Of a stretch of DNA of 42,318 nucleotides, positions 8,396-15,545 are shown piece by piece. The notes beneath the pieces are model-generated. The model had not been told where the DNA came from and searched no databases. It saw only the letters and a program-made list of their open reading frames with translations. The position numbers and the translations under genes were made by a program. Positions within the stretch are counted from its first letter, which is position 1. Each line of letters opens with the position of its first letter. This stretch comes from a virus: the IMG/VR virus record IMGVR_UViG_3300044644_001692, positions 1-42,318 of that record; one strand, given 5' to 3'.

Positions 8396-8422
8396 TTGAA
8401 CTATTGCGCAATTTGTATGCGC

Positions 8423-8707
8423 CTACTGGACTTTTGCCGCCGCCTCCCGGCGCATCTCCAAGGCGTCCCACAGTTCCTGCAGGGCGTTGAGCTGGCCGGC
8501 GGCGTGGGCGAGGTAGCCGGGTTCTTTGGCGGTGGCCATGGTGGCGACCAAGGTGCTGGCGTCAGCGATCCGGTCCTGCAACTCCAGCATGACGGCGAGG
8601 TAGGCGGGCGGCGCCTGGTCGCGGGAGAAGGCGAGGGCGCCCTCGCGGTCGAAGTCTTCGCTGACGGTGTAGAGGTCAGTGGGGATGGTTTTGGTTTTGG
8701 TGAACAT
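8423..8707 (-). CDS. Hypothetical helical protein downstream of terminase
   Basis: 94 residues, mostly helical and slightly acidic (YLAVMLELQDRIADASTLVATM, LNALQELWDALEMRREAAAKVQ). It starts with MFTKTKTIPTDLYTVSEDFDREG. No motif is recognised. It is the last gene of the terminase block, before the tandem hairpins. The protein-like composition and normal charge make this frame much more convincing than the Arg/Pro-rich alternatives on the same DNA. Confidence 0.65.
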   Translation of the reverse strand: MFTKTKTIPTDLYTVSEDFDREGALAFSRDQAPPAYLAVMLELQDRIADASTLVATMATAKEPGYLAHAAGQLNALQELWDALEMRREAAAKVQ

Positions 8708-8735
8708 AAGGTGTTTGCTGTTTGCGAATGGCGAA

Positions 8736-8945
8736 TTAGCCGCGGCGCATAACGATAATCTCTAGGGCATGGATGGCGTTCTGCAGGTGTGGGCCGCATT
8801 CCCGGCAGATGGGGCCGTAGTGGGTGTCGTGGCCGTGGATGTCTTGGATACGAAGCGGCTTGGCACAGATGCCGCAGCGTGGGATGTCACTGCCGCGGCG
8901 TCCGGGGCGCAGGCGGCTAGGCGGGGATGGCGGCGACATGGTCAT
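8736..8945 (-). CDS. Small zinc-ribbon protein
   Basis: 69 residues. Two Cys pairs (CGICAKPL near residue 25, and CREC within YGPICRECGPH about 20 residues later) with two His between them form a treble-clef/zinc-ribbon type site. The start at 8943-8945 is chosen because its ATG overlaps the terminase stop (TGATG); a longer frame exists upstream but is Arg/Pro-rich inside the terminase gene. Small Zn-ribbon proteins near terminases are common in phages. Nucleic-acid or protein contact is likely; exact role unknown. Confidence 0.7.
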   Translation of the reverse strand: MTMSPPSPPSRLRPGRRGSDIPRCGICAKPLRIQDIHGHDTHYGPICRECGPHLQNAIHALEIIVMRRG

Positions 8946-10567
8946 CAGTAGCTGCCTCCTCCGTGGCTGCGCAGGATGTCGCCTTCGACGTTGATGGCAT
9001 CGGAGAGGCAAACGTAACGAAGCAAATCTACAAAATCTTTTGTCGCCCCTTTTTTCCCGTCCGCTGCGGTGTAGGTCTGCAGGCAGTAAATGAGGTTCTT
9101 GCAGTTCTCCGAGATGTAGAGCTTCGGCTGGTTGCGGGAGTCCACCGGCTTCTCGGGGTTGTATGACAGGGCGTCATTGATCATGCTGACGCCCTCATCG
9201 ATGCTGTCGCCGGGTGTTGCGGTGAAGAGCATGCCGAGGTCGGCCATCTCATCGATGAGGGTCGTCGGGGATTCCTTGCCTAGCGTGCGGGCGTTGCCGT
9301 AGCGACTATCCATCCACCTTTCAAAGATTTCCTCGCCGGCCTCAACGCGCAGGATCTCGTCCTTGTAGCGCTCGAGGCCGAAGCCGAAGTCCTGCTGCGC
9401 GGGTCCGGGCTTGCCGTCGAGCTTCTTGCCATCCGGCAGCGCCCATTCGCCGGCGTAGCCCACGCCTTCGATGTAGGACGTTTGGTCGGGCCACTCGCGG
9501 TAGACGACGATACGGCCGGCAGTGTCGTGGACAGTCCAAATCATCGCCCAGTTTTTGCCAGACGCCGGATCGACCCAATGGTAGCGGGTGCCTTGCGGGA
9601 CATCTGAGGTGCGGATGACGTGGACCTTGGGATTGAACAAGGGGAAGCGGCCGCTGATGGCTTTGGTCGGGACGCCGTAAGCGCGGCAAAGGATTTTTTC
9701 TTTGGTCTCGCTCTGCAGCTCCTTCTTCATCCGCGACCAGCCGGCCCAAGGATTTGACTGGGTGTGGAAGTAAAGGATCGGGCGACCTTTCGGATTGATC
9801 TGCTCAATGGGCACTTTGTCGTAGCCGGAGATCTCGCCTTTGTCGTTTTTGAGCGGCAGCAGCTCGGCGTCCGTATCGGTGACGGTCTTGGCGCCAGATA
9901 AGTAGTCGGCCACAGTCGGCGACCAGCCTTCCACCGGCGTGAATGTCACGGCGAGCTTGCCGTTCCGGTCCACCAAGCGGAACCGGAGCGTTTCGAGGAC
10001 ATCCAGCGGGACCAGCTCGTCCGCCCAGGCAAAATCGATTTCGCCGCCCTCCAGCGTGCTTGGATCTTGAGCGTAGTTGCGGAAAATGCAGATCGATTGG
10101 TTTGGTGCAACGAATTTTGCCTCGGTAAAGCCACCCTTGACGCTGTAGGTGATGTTTGTGACCTGTCCCTTGCGGGCGCTCCTCCACTCAGGAGGCATAT
10201 ATTTCCATACGCGGGGCTGCATTAGCTCAATGCTGTTTGGCGCGGTGGTCTGGAACAGCCACGCAACGGCGCCCGGCTTGGAATACATGATTTTGATAGC
10301 TTCCTTCGCCGCCCACTCCGTCTTTCCTGAGCGGTTGCCTCCAAGCACCAAGATCTCGCGGTGCTTTTCCAGCAATTCGGACGCGCGCTTCCACACCGGC
10401 GGGATGTAGCCATGGCGGAACGGGTCTGATGCCTCGCGGGCGATCAGCTCTTCCCTCGTTTTTAAGTATTTCCAGCCTTCGTCGGCGCCCAGTTTTTCGA
10501 GCAAGTCGAGATCGACCTGCATGACAGGGTGCGGTGTGGGCTTGAAGCGCGTCTGGTGCTCGTTCAC
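8945..10567 (-). CDS. Terminase large subunit (packaging ATPase/nuclease)
   Basis: 540 residues. Walker A is LGGNRSGKTEW near residues 74-84. A Walker-B-type segment EIDFAWADEL is near 173-182. A C-terminal RNase-H-like nuclease region starts around residue 328 with HWVDPASGKNWAMIWTVHD (first catalytic Asp) and later DFGFGLERYKDE. The ATPase pumps DNA through the portal and the nuclease cuts the concatemer. Start GTG at 10565-10567; the bases just before it are A/T-rich with no Shine-Dalgarno, and a strong stem lies only 11 bases upstream (see 10579-10643). No neighbouring small subunit is obvious; the HTH protein at 19012..19602 is one candidate. Confidence 0.9.
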   Translation of the reverse strand: MNEHQTRFKPTPHPVMQVDLDLLEKLGADEGWKYLKTREELIAREASDPFRHGYIPPVWKRASELLEKHREILVLGGNRSGKTEWAAKEAIKIMYSKPGAVAWLFQTTAPNSIELMQPRVWKYMPPEWRSARKGQVTNITYSVKGGFTEAKFVAPNQSICIFRNYAQDPSTLEGGEIDFAWADELVPLDVLETLRFRLVDRNGKLAVTFTPVEGWSPTVADYLSGAKTVTDTDAELLPLKNDKGEISGYDKVPIEQINPKGRPILYFHTQSNPWAGWSRMKKELQSETKEKILCRAYGVPTKAISGRFPLFNPKVHVIRTSDVPQGTRYHWVDPASGKNWAMIWTVHDTAGRIVVYREWPDQTSYIEGVGYAGEWALPDGKKLDGKPGPAQQDFGFGLERYKDEILRVEAGEEIFERWMDSRYGNARTLGKESPTTLIDEMADLGMLFTATPGDSIDEGVSMINDALSYNPEKPVDSRNQPKLYISENCKNLIYCLQTYTAADGKKGATKDFVDLLRYVCLSDAINVEGDILRSHGGGSY

Positions 10568-10578
10568 GAAAAATAAAT

Positions 10579-10643
10579 GGGCGCCGGCTGGTTGGCGCGC
10601 GGCCCCTCCCAGAGCCGATGTTGTTTATGCCGAGCCGGCGCCC
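10579..10643 (-). terminator. Terminator-like stem directly before the terminase start
   Basis: GGGCGCCGGCT (10579-10589) and AGCCGGCGCCC (10633-10643) form a perfect 11-bp stem enclosing 43 bases. On the minus strand the stem is followed by ATTTATTTTTC and then the terminase GTG. A stem plus T-rich tail resembles a rho-independent terminator; here it would attenuate terminase transcription or control its translation. A GGGAGGGG Shine-Dalgarno-like run lies inside the loop. Confidence 0.5.
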
Positions 10644-10834
10644 AAAATGTCCAAAGTCGGATTCTCTGCGCAGGCGAGCTGGTCGATGCGCGCGGTCAGC
10701 CACCGGCCGCCATTCTCGCGGCAGACAGTGACGTAATCGTTCTCAAGGCCGCCCTGTGCGACAACGTAGAGGACTCGGCAGGTGCCGATGCCGTCTACCT
10801 CGACGCGGAAGTTGTGGGGCGGCCAGGAGATCAT
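10625..10834 (-). CDS. Small hypothetical protein upstream of terminase
   Basis: 69 residues starting ATG at 10832-10834. Normal protein-like composition with beta strands (HNFRVEVDGIGTCRVLYVV, DYVTVCRENGGRWLTARIDQL). It looks like a small SH3- or KOW-type barrel, but I recognise no family. The right arm of the terminator-like stem falls in its last codons. Upstream is the 0.5-kb hairpin-rich gap. Confidence 0.55.
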   Translation of the reverse strand: MISWPPHNFRVEVDGIGTCRVLYVVAQGGLENDYVTVCRENGGRWLTARIDQLACAENPTLDILGAGSA

Positions 10835-11350
10835 ATGAAAAAACGAGACAGGGCCACCGGCATTTCAGTGCCCAGGCGCACATTGGAGCCAGTGAGGGTT
10901 AGCATTCCCTGTCTGTTGCTTTCGCTGCCGCCGGACCCGTGCCCCATGGGCACGTCTTGCCAGAATCCGGCGCTTGGATCACGCAACCGTGACGCCTTCC
11001 ACGGCAACGGGCGTTCGTGATGCCTTACGCTTCTGGGTGCGCAGCGAAAAATTTGCCGGGGACGGTGCTGCAGCACCTTTTCAGCACGCGGGTTGCCAAT
11101 CTTGCGGCTCCAGTGGGACATGGATTGTAGCTCCATGCAGGCGGATAAACCGTGGATGCCTCCCGAGATCGATGTGGCGGGTCGAAGCCCTGCTTCACTG
11201 CCGCTCATCCGTGTAACCATGCTGCCCAGACAAAGAATGTGCAGGCGCCCCACTCGTCTCGCTCGGTGGAGCTGGGCATCCCGGAGATGGTCCGCGGCGT
11301 CACACCACATGAACGCCGGCGAGAACCCGCTTGAGCCTGCAACTTGAAAG
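10835..11350. other. Hairpin-rich gap without a convincing gene; candidate structured RNA
   Basis: About 516 bases inside an otherwise gapless operon. Visible stems: AGACAGGG (10846-10853) with CCCTGTCT (10907-10914); CGCCGGA (10929-10935) with TCCGGCG (10966-10972), enclosing CGTGCCC-CAT-GGGCACG (10938-10954); GGTGC-TGCA-GCACC (11064-11077); CATGGA (11119-11124) with TCCATG (11132-11137). Open frames exist on both strands, but all have Arg/Cys/Ser/His-rich, unfamiliar translations. One minus frame (10831..11310) ends with an ATGA overlap into the next gene, so a degenerate or fast-evolving gene cannot be excluded. A noncoding RNA transcribed with the terminase block is the alternative I favour slightly. 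Confidence 0.45.
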
Positions 11351-11527
11351 TCATTTGGATTTGCGCTTGCGCGCGGCGAAGGCGGCGGCGAGGGCGGGCA
11401 AATTGTTGCTGGCGCGGTCGCGGCCGACTTCGTTGAAAAGTTTGATGGCCTGCTTGAGCTTGGCCTTGATCTCTGGCGTGTCGGTCGGATGACTCGTCAG
11501 GTCGTACATGTCGCGGGGCTTAGTCAT
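11351..11527 (-). CDS. Small basic helical protein
   Basis: 58 residues, MTKPRDMYDLTSHPTDTPE followed by a helical, Lys/Ala/Arg-rich half (IKAKLKQAIKLFNEVGRDR, then AAAFAARKRKSK). Its start overlaps the end of the preceding 51-residue membrane protein (ATGACTAA arrangement). The basic C-terminus suggests nucleic-acid contact. No known family. Confidence 0.6.
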   Translation of the reverse strand: MTKPRDMYDLTSHPTDTPEIKAKLKQAIKLFNEVGRDRASNNLPALAAAFAARKRKSK

Positions 11528-11675
11528 AAGTGGTTACCCTCCATAGCCCGATTTGCGCGATGCTGTAGCCGAGCCAGATGAGGCCGTGCCAGTAGCGTTG
11601 CTGGATGAGGCCGAGGTCGATGGCGACCGTGAAGTAGATCAAGCCGACCAAGGCGATGAGGGCGCCAGAGGTCAT
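11520..11675 (-). CDS. Small membrane protein
   Basis: 51 residues with two likely membrane helices: MTSGALIALVGLIYFTVAI at the N-terminus and HGLIWLGYSIAQIGLW near the C-terminus, with Gln-Arg between. ATGA overlap with the upstream 51-residue basic protein, and an 8-base overlap with the next gene. It lies in the replication/terminase transcript, away from the lysis cassette, so a lysis role is not supported. Possibly a membrane anchor or superinfection factor; that is only a guess. Confidence 0.6.
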   Translation of the reverse strand: MTSGALIALVGLIYFTVAIDLGLIQQRYWHGLIWLGYSIAQIGLWRVTTYD

Positions 11676-11827
11676 CGGCGCGCTTTGGCGGTCTTGGCGG
11701 ATGCGCGGAAGGCTTTGGCGGTCGGAGCGCCGGCGGACCCGGGCTTGCGCATCTTCTCACCGCTTCCGGCGGCGATGCGGGCTTTTTTAGCGTGTATGTT
11801 TGCGTATAGTCCTGCGGGTTTTTTCAT
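11672..11827 (-). CDS. Tiny conserved-looking basic phage protein (K-P-x-G-L-Y-A-N-I type)
   Basis: 51 residues, very basic: MKKPAGLYANIHAKKARIAA, then GSGEKMRKPGSAGAPTAKAF and RASAKTAKARR. From memory, near-identical small proteins (GLYANIHAKxxRIAAGSGEKMRKPG) occur in many podoviruses of marine and soil bacteria without assigned function. Both flanks overlap by ATGA, so it is translated in step with the neighbours. Nucleic-acid or capsid-interior binding would fit the charge; unproven. Confidence 0.75.
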   Translation of the reverse strand: MKKPAGLYANIHAKKARIAAGSGEKMRKPGSAGAPTAKAFRASAKTAKARR

Positions 11828-12174
11828 GGTTTGTTCTTTTTGATGGCTTCTCGAAAAAGGTATTGAATCAAGTAAGCGCCGGTTTCCTCGTCGCTGCTGG
11901 TGATGTGCTTCAAGAAATCCTGCACAACGTGGTACAGCTCATGGACGAGGCTGCCGGTGTCTGCGGCGTCTTCGATCCAGACGACCGCTTGACTTCCGCA
12001 GCACATGGCCCAGGCGGCGTCGGAGTCGTCGGGCTGGTTGTCGGGGTCTTTGGGGTCGAGCTGGAGGATGTTCGCACACCGCCGGATCGCCGATGCCTGT
12101 GGCGTTCCACAATAGAACTCCACGACCAGACCGAAGGTCTGCTCTCGGACAACGAACCGGCGGGTGCGTTTCAT
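11824..12174 (-). CDS. Metallopeptidase-like protein (HExxH)
   Basis: 116 residues. Near residue 79 it has SLVHELYHVVQDFLKH, a zinc-protease HExxH pattern (H-E-L-Y-H), and further on EETGAYLIQYLF, where the Glu could be the third zinc ligand as in gluzincin/minigluzincin folds. The N-terminal half is a beta region (RRFVVREQTFGLVVEFY). Overlaps the next gene by ATGA and abuts the nuclease gene upstream. Short minigluzincin-type proteins of this build occur in phages. A protease cutting host or phage proteins is plausible, but no substrate can be named. Confidence 0.6.
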   Translation of the reverse strand: MKRTRRFVVREQTFGLVVEFYCGTPQASAIRRCANILQLDPKDPDNQPDDSDAAWAMCCGSQAVVWIEDAADTGSLVHELYHVVQDFLKHITSSDEETGAYLIQYLFREAIKKNKP

Positions 12175-12942
12175 TTAGGCGGCCTTCTTGAGCCGAAGGT
12201 TTGCGTAGTGCAGCGCGAGGCGGGCCTTGAAGTTTTCCCACAGGGGTTCTGCGGAGAAGATCCACGACACCTCGAAGTCATCCGGCGACTCCTTGCCGAT
12301 GCGGACGATGCCGCGACGTTGGACCTTCATGTCCGGGCGGTTCTCGTTCCACAGCTGCTCGTAGCCGGCCAACTGGATCTTGTGCGCTCCGACAATTGCT
12401 TTGCTGGTCTTCCAGTCAAGGAGGACGATCTTGCCGTCACGGTCGCGGGACGGTGCGTCGATGGTGCCGCCGAAGAGGTATTCCTCGGAGACCAACTGCA
12501 CTTCCGGCTCAATGACGGTGAGACCTTCTTCGTCCCACCAGCGCTTGAAGTTGTTGAAGGCGATGGTGGCCTTCTCAACGTCTGCGGGGCTGAACTCAGA
12601 TAGGTCGGCAACGTGGCCGTGCAGGAAGCACTCAATGAGGAAGTGCGCGATGGTCCCGATGTCGGCGGCCTTGTCGCGGACCTTGCGGTAATCCTGACCT
12701 TCCATGCCGAGCTTCCATGCCCAATGAATCAAGCCGCTGCTGTCCTCGCCGATTTTGGCGATGGTGCTGGCGCCCGGAACGTCGGTGCCGTCTTTCAGCG
12801 GATACTTTTGGTGGGCGCGGGTCTTCTCGAGGCGGACGATTTTGCGGCCGTCCTCGGTGAAGCGGTCTGGCTCCGCGGGCTTGGCGGCTTTCGCCGCCTT
12901 GCCCTTGGTGCTGGGTTTGCGTGTGGTGTTTTTGGTCGGCAT
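12175..12942 (-). CDS. PD-(D/E)XK exonuclease, RecB/Cas4-like
   Basis: 255 residues. A basic N-terminal tail (Lys/Thr/Ala) is followed by GASTIAKIGEDSSGLIHWAW, then IGTIAHFLIECFLHG, the His-containing helix of RecB-family nucleases. The catalytic core GGTIDAPSRDRDGKIVLLDW-KTSK near residues 165-190 has the Asp, then Asp-x-Lys. Next is a QLAGYEQLW helix (motif IV type). Enzymes like this resect double-strand ends for phage recombination and concatemer processing. It lies right after the SSB and resolvase-like genes, forming a recombination set. Confidence 0.8.
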   Translation of the reverse strand: MPTKNTTRKPSTKGKAAKAAKPAEPDRFTEDGRKIVRLEKTRAHQKYPLKDGTDVPGASTIAKIGEDSSGLIHWAWKLGMEGQDYRKVRDKAADIGTIAHFLIECFLHGHVADLSEFSPADVEKATIAFNNFKRWWDEEGLTVIEPEVQLVSEEYLFGGTIDAPSRDRDGKIVLLDWKTSKAIVGAHKIQLAGYEQLWNENRPDMKVQRRGIVRIGKESPDDFEVSWIFSAEPLWENFKARLALHYANLRLKKAA

Positions 12943-12947
12943 GGCGA

Positions 12948-13520
12948 TTACCAGCTAATCTCTTCGTCGTCCGTGCCGGTCTTGCGCGACTCGGGCTTGG
13001 CTTCGGACACGTCGAAGCCGTAGGACACGGCGCTGCCGCCATCGCCCCAGGTGACCAGCTCAAGAACTTGCACGGCCTTGGGCTGGAGCGTGACGCCGGC
13101 GCCGAGGGACGCCGTGTACCAGCAGTAGGGAACTACCGCGACTTTGATCTTGCTGCCGCCGCCGATGTTGTCGGTGATGGGTTCGCCCGCGGCGTTGAAG
13201 AGCTTGGGCGCGCGGCTGTACATCTCGCCGTCCTTGCCCTTACCCATGGCCTTCACTTTGAGTTTGAGTTGGACGAGGCCGTCGTTGTCTTCCCACGGCG
13301 CGGCGTGCATTTTCAATTTGTCTTTCTTCAGCTCGGCCTTTTTCTGCGCAACGAACTCGGCGAGCAGGGACTCGACTTGGCTAAGGAACGGTTCGGCTTC
13401 CTCGGCAGACATCTCGAGGTTGACTTTATAAACGCCGACTTCATCGAACTTCGTGTCGGGTTTATTGAGGCTGGCGTAGCGGGCGATGCCCACGGGCGTG
13501 GTTATGGTTTTATTTGGCAT
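12948..13520 (-). CDS. Single-stranded-DNA-binding protein (phage gp2.5-like)
   Basis: 190 residues starting MPNKTITTPVGIARYASLNK, a start typical of T7 gp2.5/DUF2815-like phage SSBs. A beta-barrel region (VGVYKVNLEMSAEEAEPFL, NIGGGSKIKVAVVPYCWY, GAGVTLQPKAVQVLELV) ends in an acidic, aromatic tail (TGTDDEEISW), the part by which SSBs recruit polymerase and helicase. Start at 13518-13520 is chosen because the upstream extension lies inside the neighbouring nuclease gene. It coats ssDNA at the fork and in recombination. Confidence 0.8.
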   Translation of the reverse strand: MPNKTITTPVGIARYASLNKPDTKFDEVGVYKVNLEMSAEEAEPFLSQVESLLAEFVAQKKAELKKDKLKMHAAPWEDNDGLVQLKLKVKAMGKGKDGEMYSRAPKLFNAAGEPITDNIGGGSKIKVAVVPYCWYTASLGAGVTLQPKAVQVLELVTWGDGGSAVSYGFDVSEAKPESRKTGTDDEEISW

Positions 13521-13521
13521 G

Positions 13522-13887
13522 TTATGTGGTTGGTTGGGTTTTTGGTTGGATGGGAAAGTCGGAGTGACGCATGAGCGTACAAAATTCATTGAACGGAAGC
13601 GTGACAAGCATCTCGCTGTGGTCGCGGCGGTGGATGACGGCGCACAGATCAGTGCCGGCGTCACGGCGGGCCTGCGCGATGGCGGCATCCAAGTCGAAGC
13701 GGGCGCGGCCGTGGCGCTTGCACTCGAAATGCCATCCGGGCAAGCAGGGCACGACAATGTCAGGCGCAGAGATTCCCCATTGTCCCTGGCTGACCTGCGC
13801 GCCCCGCTTGGCCGGAAATCCTTCGGCGGTCAATGCCTTGGCGACTTCGCGTTCAAAGCATGCACCTTTCTGGCGGGAGTTGATCAT
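13522..13887 (-). CDS. Holliday-junction-resolvase-like nuclease (PD-(D/E)XK)
   Basis: 121 residues. MINSRQKGACFEREVAKAL is the N-terminal helix with the Glu typical of archaeal-Hjc/phage resolvase folds. GISAPDIVV then PGWHFECKRHGRA gives Asp ... Glu-x-Lys (ECK), the catalytic motif. A C-terminal helix follows (AAIAQARRDAG). Start 13885-13887 overlaps the helicase stop by ATGA. It would cut branched DNA made during recombination-dependent replication before packaging. Confidence 0.75.
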   Translation of the reverse strand: MINSRQKGACFEREVAKALTAEGFPAKRGAQVSQGQWGISAPDIVVPCLPGWHFECKRHGRARFDLDAAIAQARRDAGTDLCAVIHRRDHSEMLVTLPFNEFCTLMRHSDFPIQPKTQPTT

Positions 13888-15266
13888 TCGTTCAGCGCCT
13901 CCCAAAGTTGTTTATCCGGGGCGTAGACCGCGCCATCGCCGTCAGTCAAGCGGCCAACCGGCGCGGTGCCCTCAAAGCGGGTGAGGCTTGGGCGCCAAGT
14001 AAGGTTGAGCGTGCCAGTGCGGCCGGCGCGGTGCTTGGCAACGATCAGCTCGGCGTCCTGCGGGTCGGGTTCTTGGTCGGCGACCGCGTAGTAACAAGGA
14101 CGATGGACTAAGGCTACGATGTCGGCGTCTTGCTCAATGCTGCCGCTCTCGCGGAGGTCGCTAAGTTTCGGGCGGTTGTCGCTGCGGTTTTCCGCTTGGC
14201 GGTTGACCTGGGCGGCGGCGACCACCGGCACGCCTAGCTCCATGCTCATCGCCTTCAATCCGCGCGAAACAAAGCCGACTTCGTTTTCGCGGGACTGGGC
14301 GCCGCTGTGCGAGACGAGCTGCAGGTAATCAACGAAGATGCATTTGACGTTCCAGCGGCGGACGGCCAAGCGCGCGCGGCCGCGGATGTCGAGCAGCGTA
14401 AGGCCGCCGCGGTCATCAACGTACAGCGGCTCGCTGGCGAACTGGGTGGCGGCGTCCATGATGCGGTGCTTGATGGATGCGGTGAGGAAGCCGTTGCGGA
14501 TGATCTCGGTATTCGTTTCAGCGCGGCTCAAGACAACGCGGGCGGCCAATTCGTTGGCCGGCATCTCGAGCGAAAAATAAACAACGGGCACGCCGCGGCG
14601 TGCCATGTTGTCCGCCATATTCAACATCAGTGCGCTCTTACCCATGGCGGGACGGCCGGCGACAATCGTGAGCTGACCTCCGCGGAGACCGCCGGTGACT
14701 TGGTCGAAGTCCTTGATGCCGGTCTGCAGGCCGAGCTTGCGGTTGCCGGACATGAGGGCTTCCAGCTCGTCAAGGAGGCCCGGCACGATGGCGCTCGGGG
14801 CGCGCATGCTGTCGGTGGCGGTGGTGAGGGACAAGCTCAAGACCGCTTCACCGGATTGCTGGAGGACGCTGTCGGCGTCGGTTGCCATGTCTTGGGCGGC
14901 GGCCTGCATGGCGACTGCGGAGTCAATGATCCGGCGGCGAGCGTGGAGGTCGCGCAATGTTTGCGCGTGGTACTCAACTGCGGCGGGGCCGCCCGCGGAG
15001 TTGCCGAGCATCTCGGTAAGGGCACCGGCACCGCCGACCGAATTTAGCTTGTGCGCAGCATCGATGCGCTGGGTCACGGCGATGACGTTGGGCGTGCCGC
15101 CGGAGGCGCGGACTTCGGTGATGGTTTCAAAAACCAGCCGGTGCGCGGGCGTGAAGAATAGATCGGCGTGGAGACCGGAGACCTCGTCAACGAGGTTCGG
15201 GTCGGCCATGAGGCTGCCGAGGACGGCGCGCTCGGTGGCGGGCGACTGGGGCACGGTGCGTTTCAT
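13884..15266 (-). CDS. dnaB: Replicative DNA helicase, DnaB family
   Basis: 460 residues, full DnaB length. N-terminal domain: PQSPATERAVLGSLMADPNL and LFFTPAHRLVFETI. RecA-like domain: Walker A VAGRPAMGKSALM (~residues 199-211), PVVYFSLEMPANELAAR, IFVDYLQLV (Walker B), AAQVNRQAENRSDNRPKLSD and DADIVALVHRP (arginine-finger region). It unwinds DNA ahead of the phage fork, presumably loaded by the initiator at 17062..17901, as in lambda O/P systems. Start ATG 15264-15266; its stop overlaps the resolvase start. The full-length phage copy implies little dependence on host DnaB. Confidence 0.92.
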   Translation of the reverse strand: MKRTVPQSPATERAVLGSLMADPNLVDEVSGLHADLFFTPAHRLVFETITEVRASGGTPNVIAVTQRIDAAHKLNSVGGAGALTEMLGNSAGGPAAVEYHAQTLRDLHARRRIIDSAVAMQAAAQDMATDADSVLQQSGEAVLSLSLTTATDSMRAPSAIVPGLLDELEALMSGNRKLGLQTGIKDFDQVTGGLRGGQLTIVAGRPAMGKSALMLNMADNMARRGVPVVYFSLEMPANELAARVVLSRAETNTEIIRNGFLTASIKHRIMDAATQFASEPLYVDDRGGLTLLDIRGRARLAVRRWNVKCIFVDYLQLVSHSGAQSRENEVGFVSRGLKAMSMELGVPVVAAAQVNRQAENRSDNRPKLSDLRESGSIEQDADIVALVHRPCYYAVADQEPDPQDAELIVAKHRAGRTGTLNLTWRPSLTRFEGTAPVGRLTDGDGAVYAPDKQLWEALNE

Positions 15267-15371
15267 TTAGGCGTGTCCTCCGCGGTCGTCGTCATTCCCC
15301 AGGGCCAGAAGGGTCACGATCATGAACGCAACCAGCAGGAGCTGAGTCGTTATGACAAAGGCGCTGCTCAC
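15267..15371 (-). CDS. Nested 34-residue single-pass membrane peptide
   Basis: GTG at 15369-15371, preceded on the minus strand by AAGGAG with a seven-base spacing, and read out of frame with the 71-residue gene it overlaps. The product is MSSAFVITTQ followed by a hydrophobic helix LLLVAFMIVTLLALG and a charged tail NDDDRGGHA; its stop directly abuts the helicase ATG. The good ribosome-binding site and clean helix support translation. It could also exist mainly to couple ribosomes to dnaB. Confidence 0.5.
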   Translation of the reverse strand: MSSAFVITTQLLLVAFMIVTLLALGNDDDRGGHA

Positions 15372-15507
15372 TGCGCTTCTCCTTTTTCCGGCGATACAGG
15401 TCCGCGCGCCACTTGAGCCAGCGGTCGGCGGCTTCGTCCACGGCGATGATGTCCTCGGCGATGTGTGGCCATTGTTCTCGGAGTATTCGTTTGCGTTCAG
15501 GGTTCAT
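15292..15507 (-). CDS. Small charged protein upstream of helicase
   Basis: 71 residues, MNPERKRILREQWPHIAEDI, then a helical Trp/Arg-rich stretch (AADRWLKWRADLYRRKKEKR) and a disordered end. The N-terminal ~45 residues look genuine; the last ~27 are shared, in another frame, with the nested membrane peptide at 15267..15371. No known family. The 10-bp iterons lie about 40 bases upstream. Confidence 0.55.
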   Translation of the reverse strand: MNPERKRILREQWPHIAEDIIAVDEAADRWLKWRADLYRRKKEKRSEQRLCHNDSAPAGCVHDRDPSGPGE

Positions 15508-15545
15508 TGGGCGCCTCTAAGTGCTGCGGTGTGGCGTCCGGAAGC

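Larger units (their letters stand above)
8062..8422. promoter_or_regulatory. AT-rich control region between terminase block and head operon
   Basis: About 360 bases without a convincing gene, visibly poorer in G+C than its flanks. It holds a minus-strand promoter with an overlapping operator (8157-8186), a dyad near 8281-8303 (TTTGTG-T-CACAAA core with outer GCAC/GTGC), a perfect dyad AGCGAC-AA-GTCGCT at 8315-8328, and two adjacent hairpins at 8345-8395. A 61-codon GTG-started frame at 8158..8343 overlaps these elements and is probably not translated. The layout reads as the end of one transcription unit followed by the start of the head-gene unit. Confidence 0.65.

Noticed and set aside
10831-11310. 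159-codon minus-strand frame ending with an ATGA overlap
   Set aside because: Its composition (many Arg, Ser, His, Cys, short repeats) is unlike its neighbours, and frames on the other strand are equally long. Kept only as an alternative reading of the 10835-11350 gap.
10577-11347. Several plus-strand frames (61-147 codons)
   Set aside because: They oppose the operon direction, lack ribosome-binding sites and share the hairpin-rich DNA.
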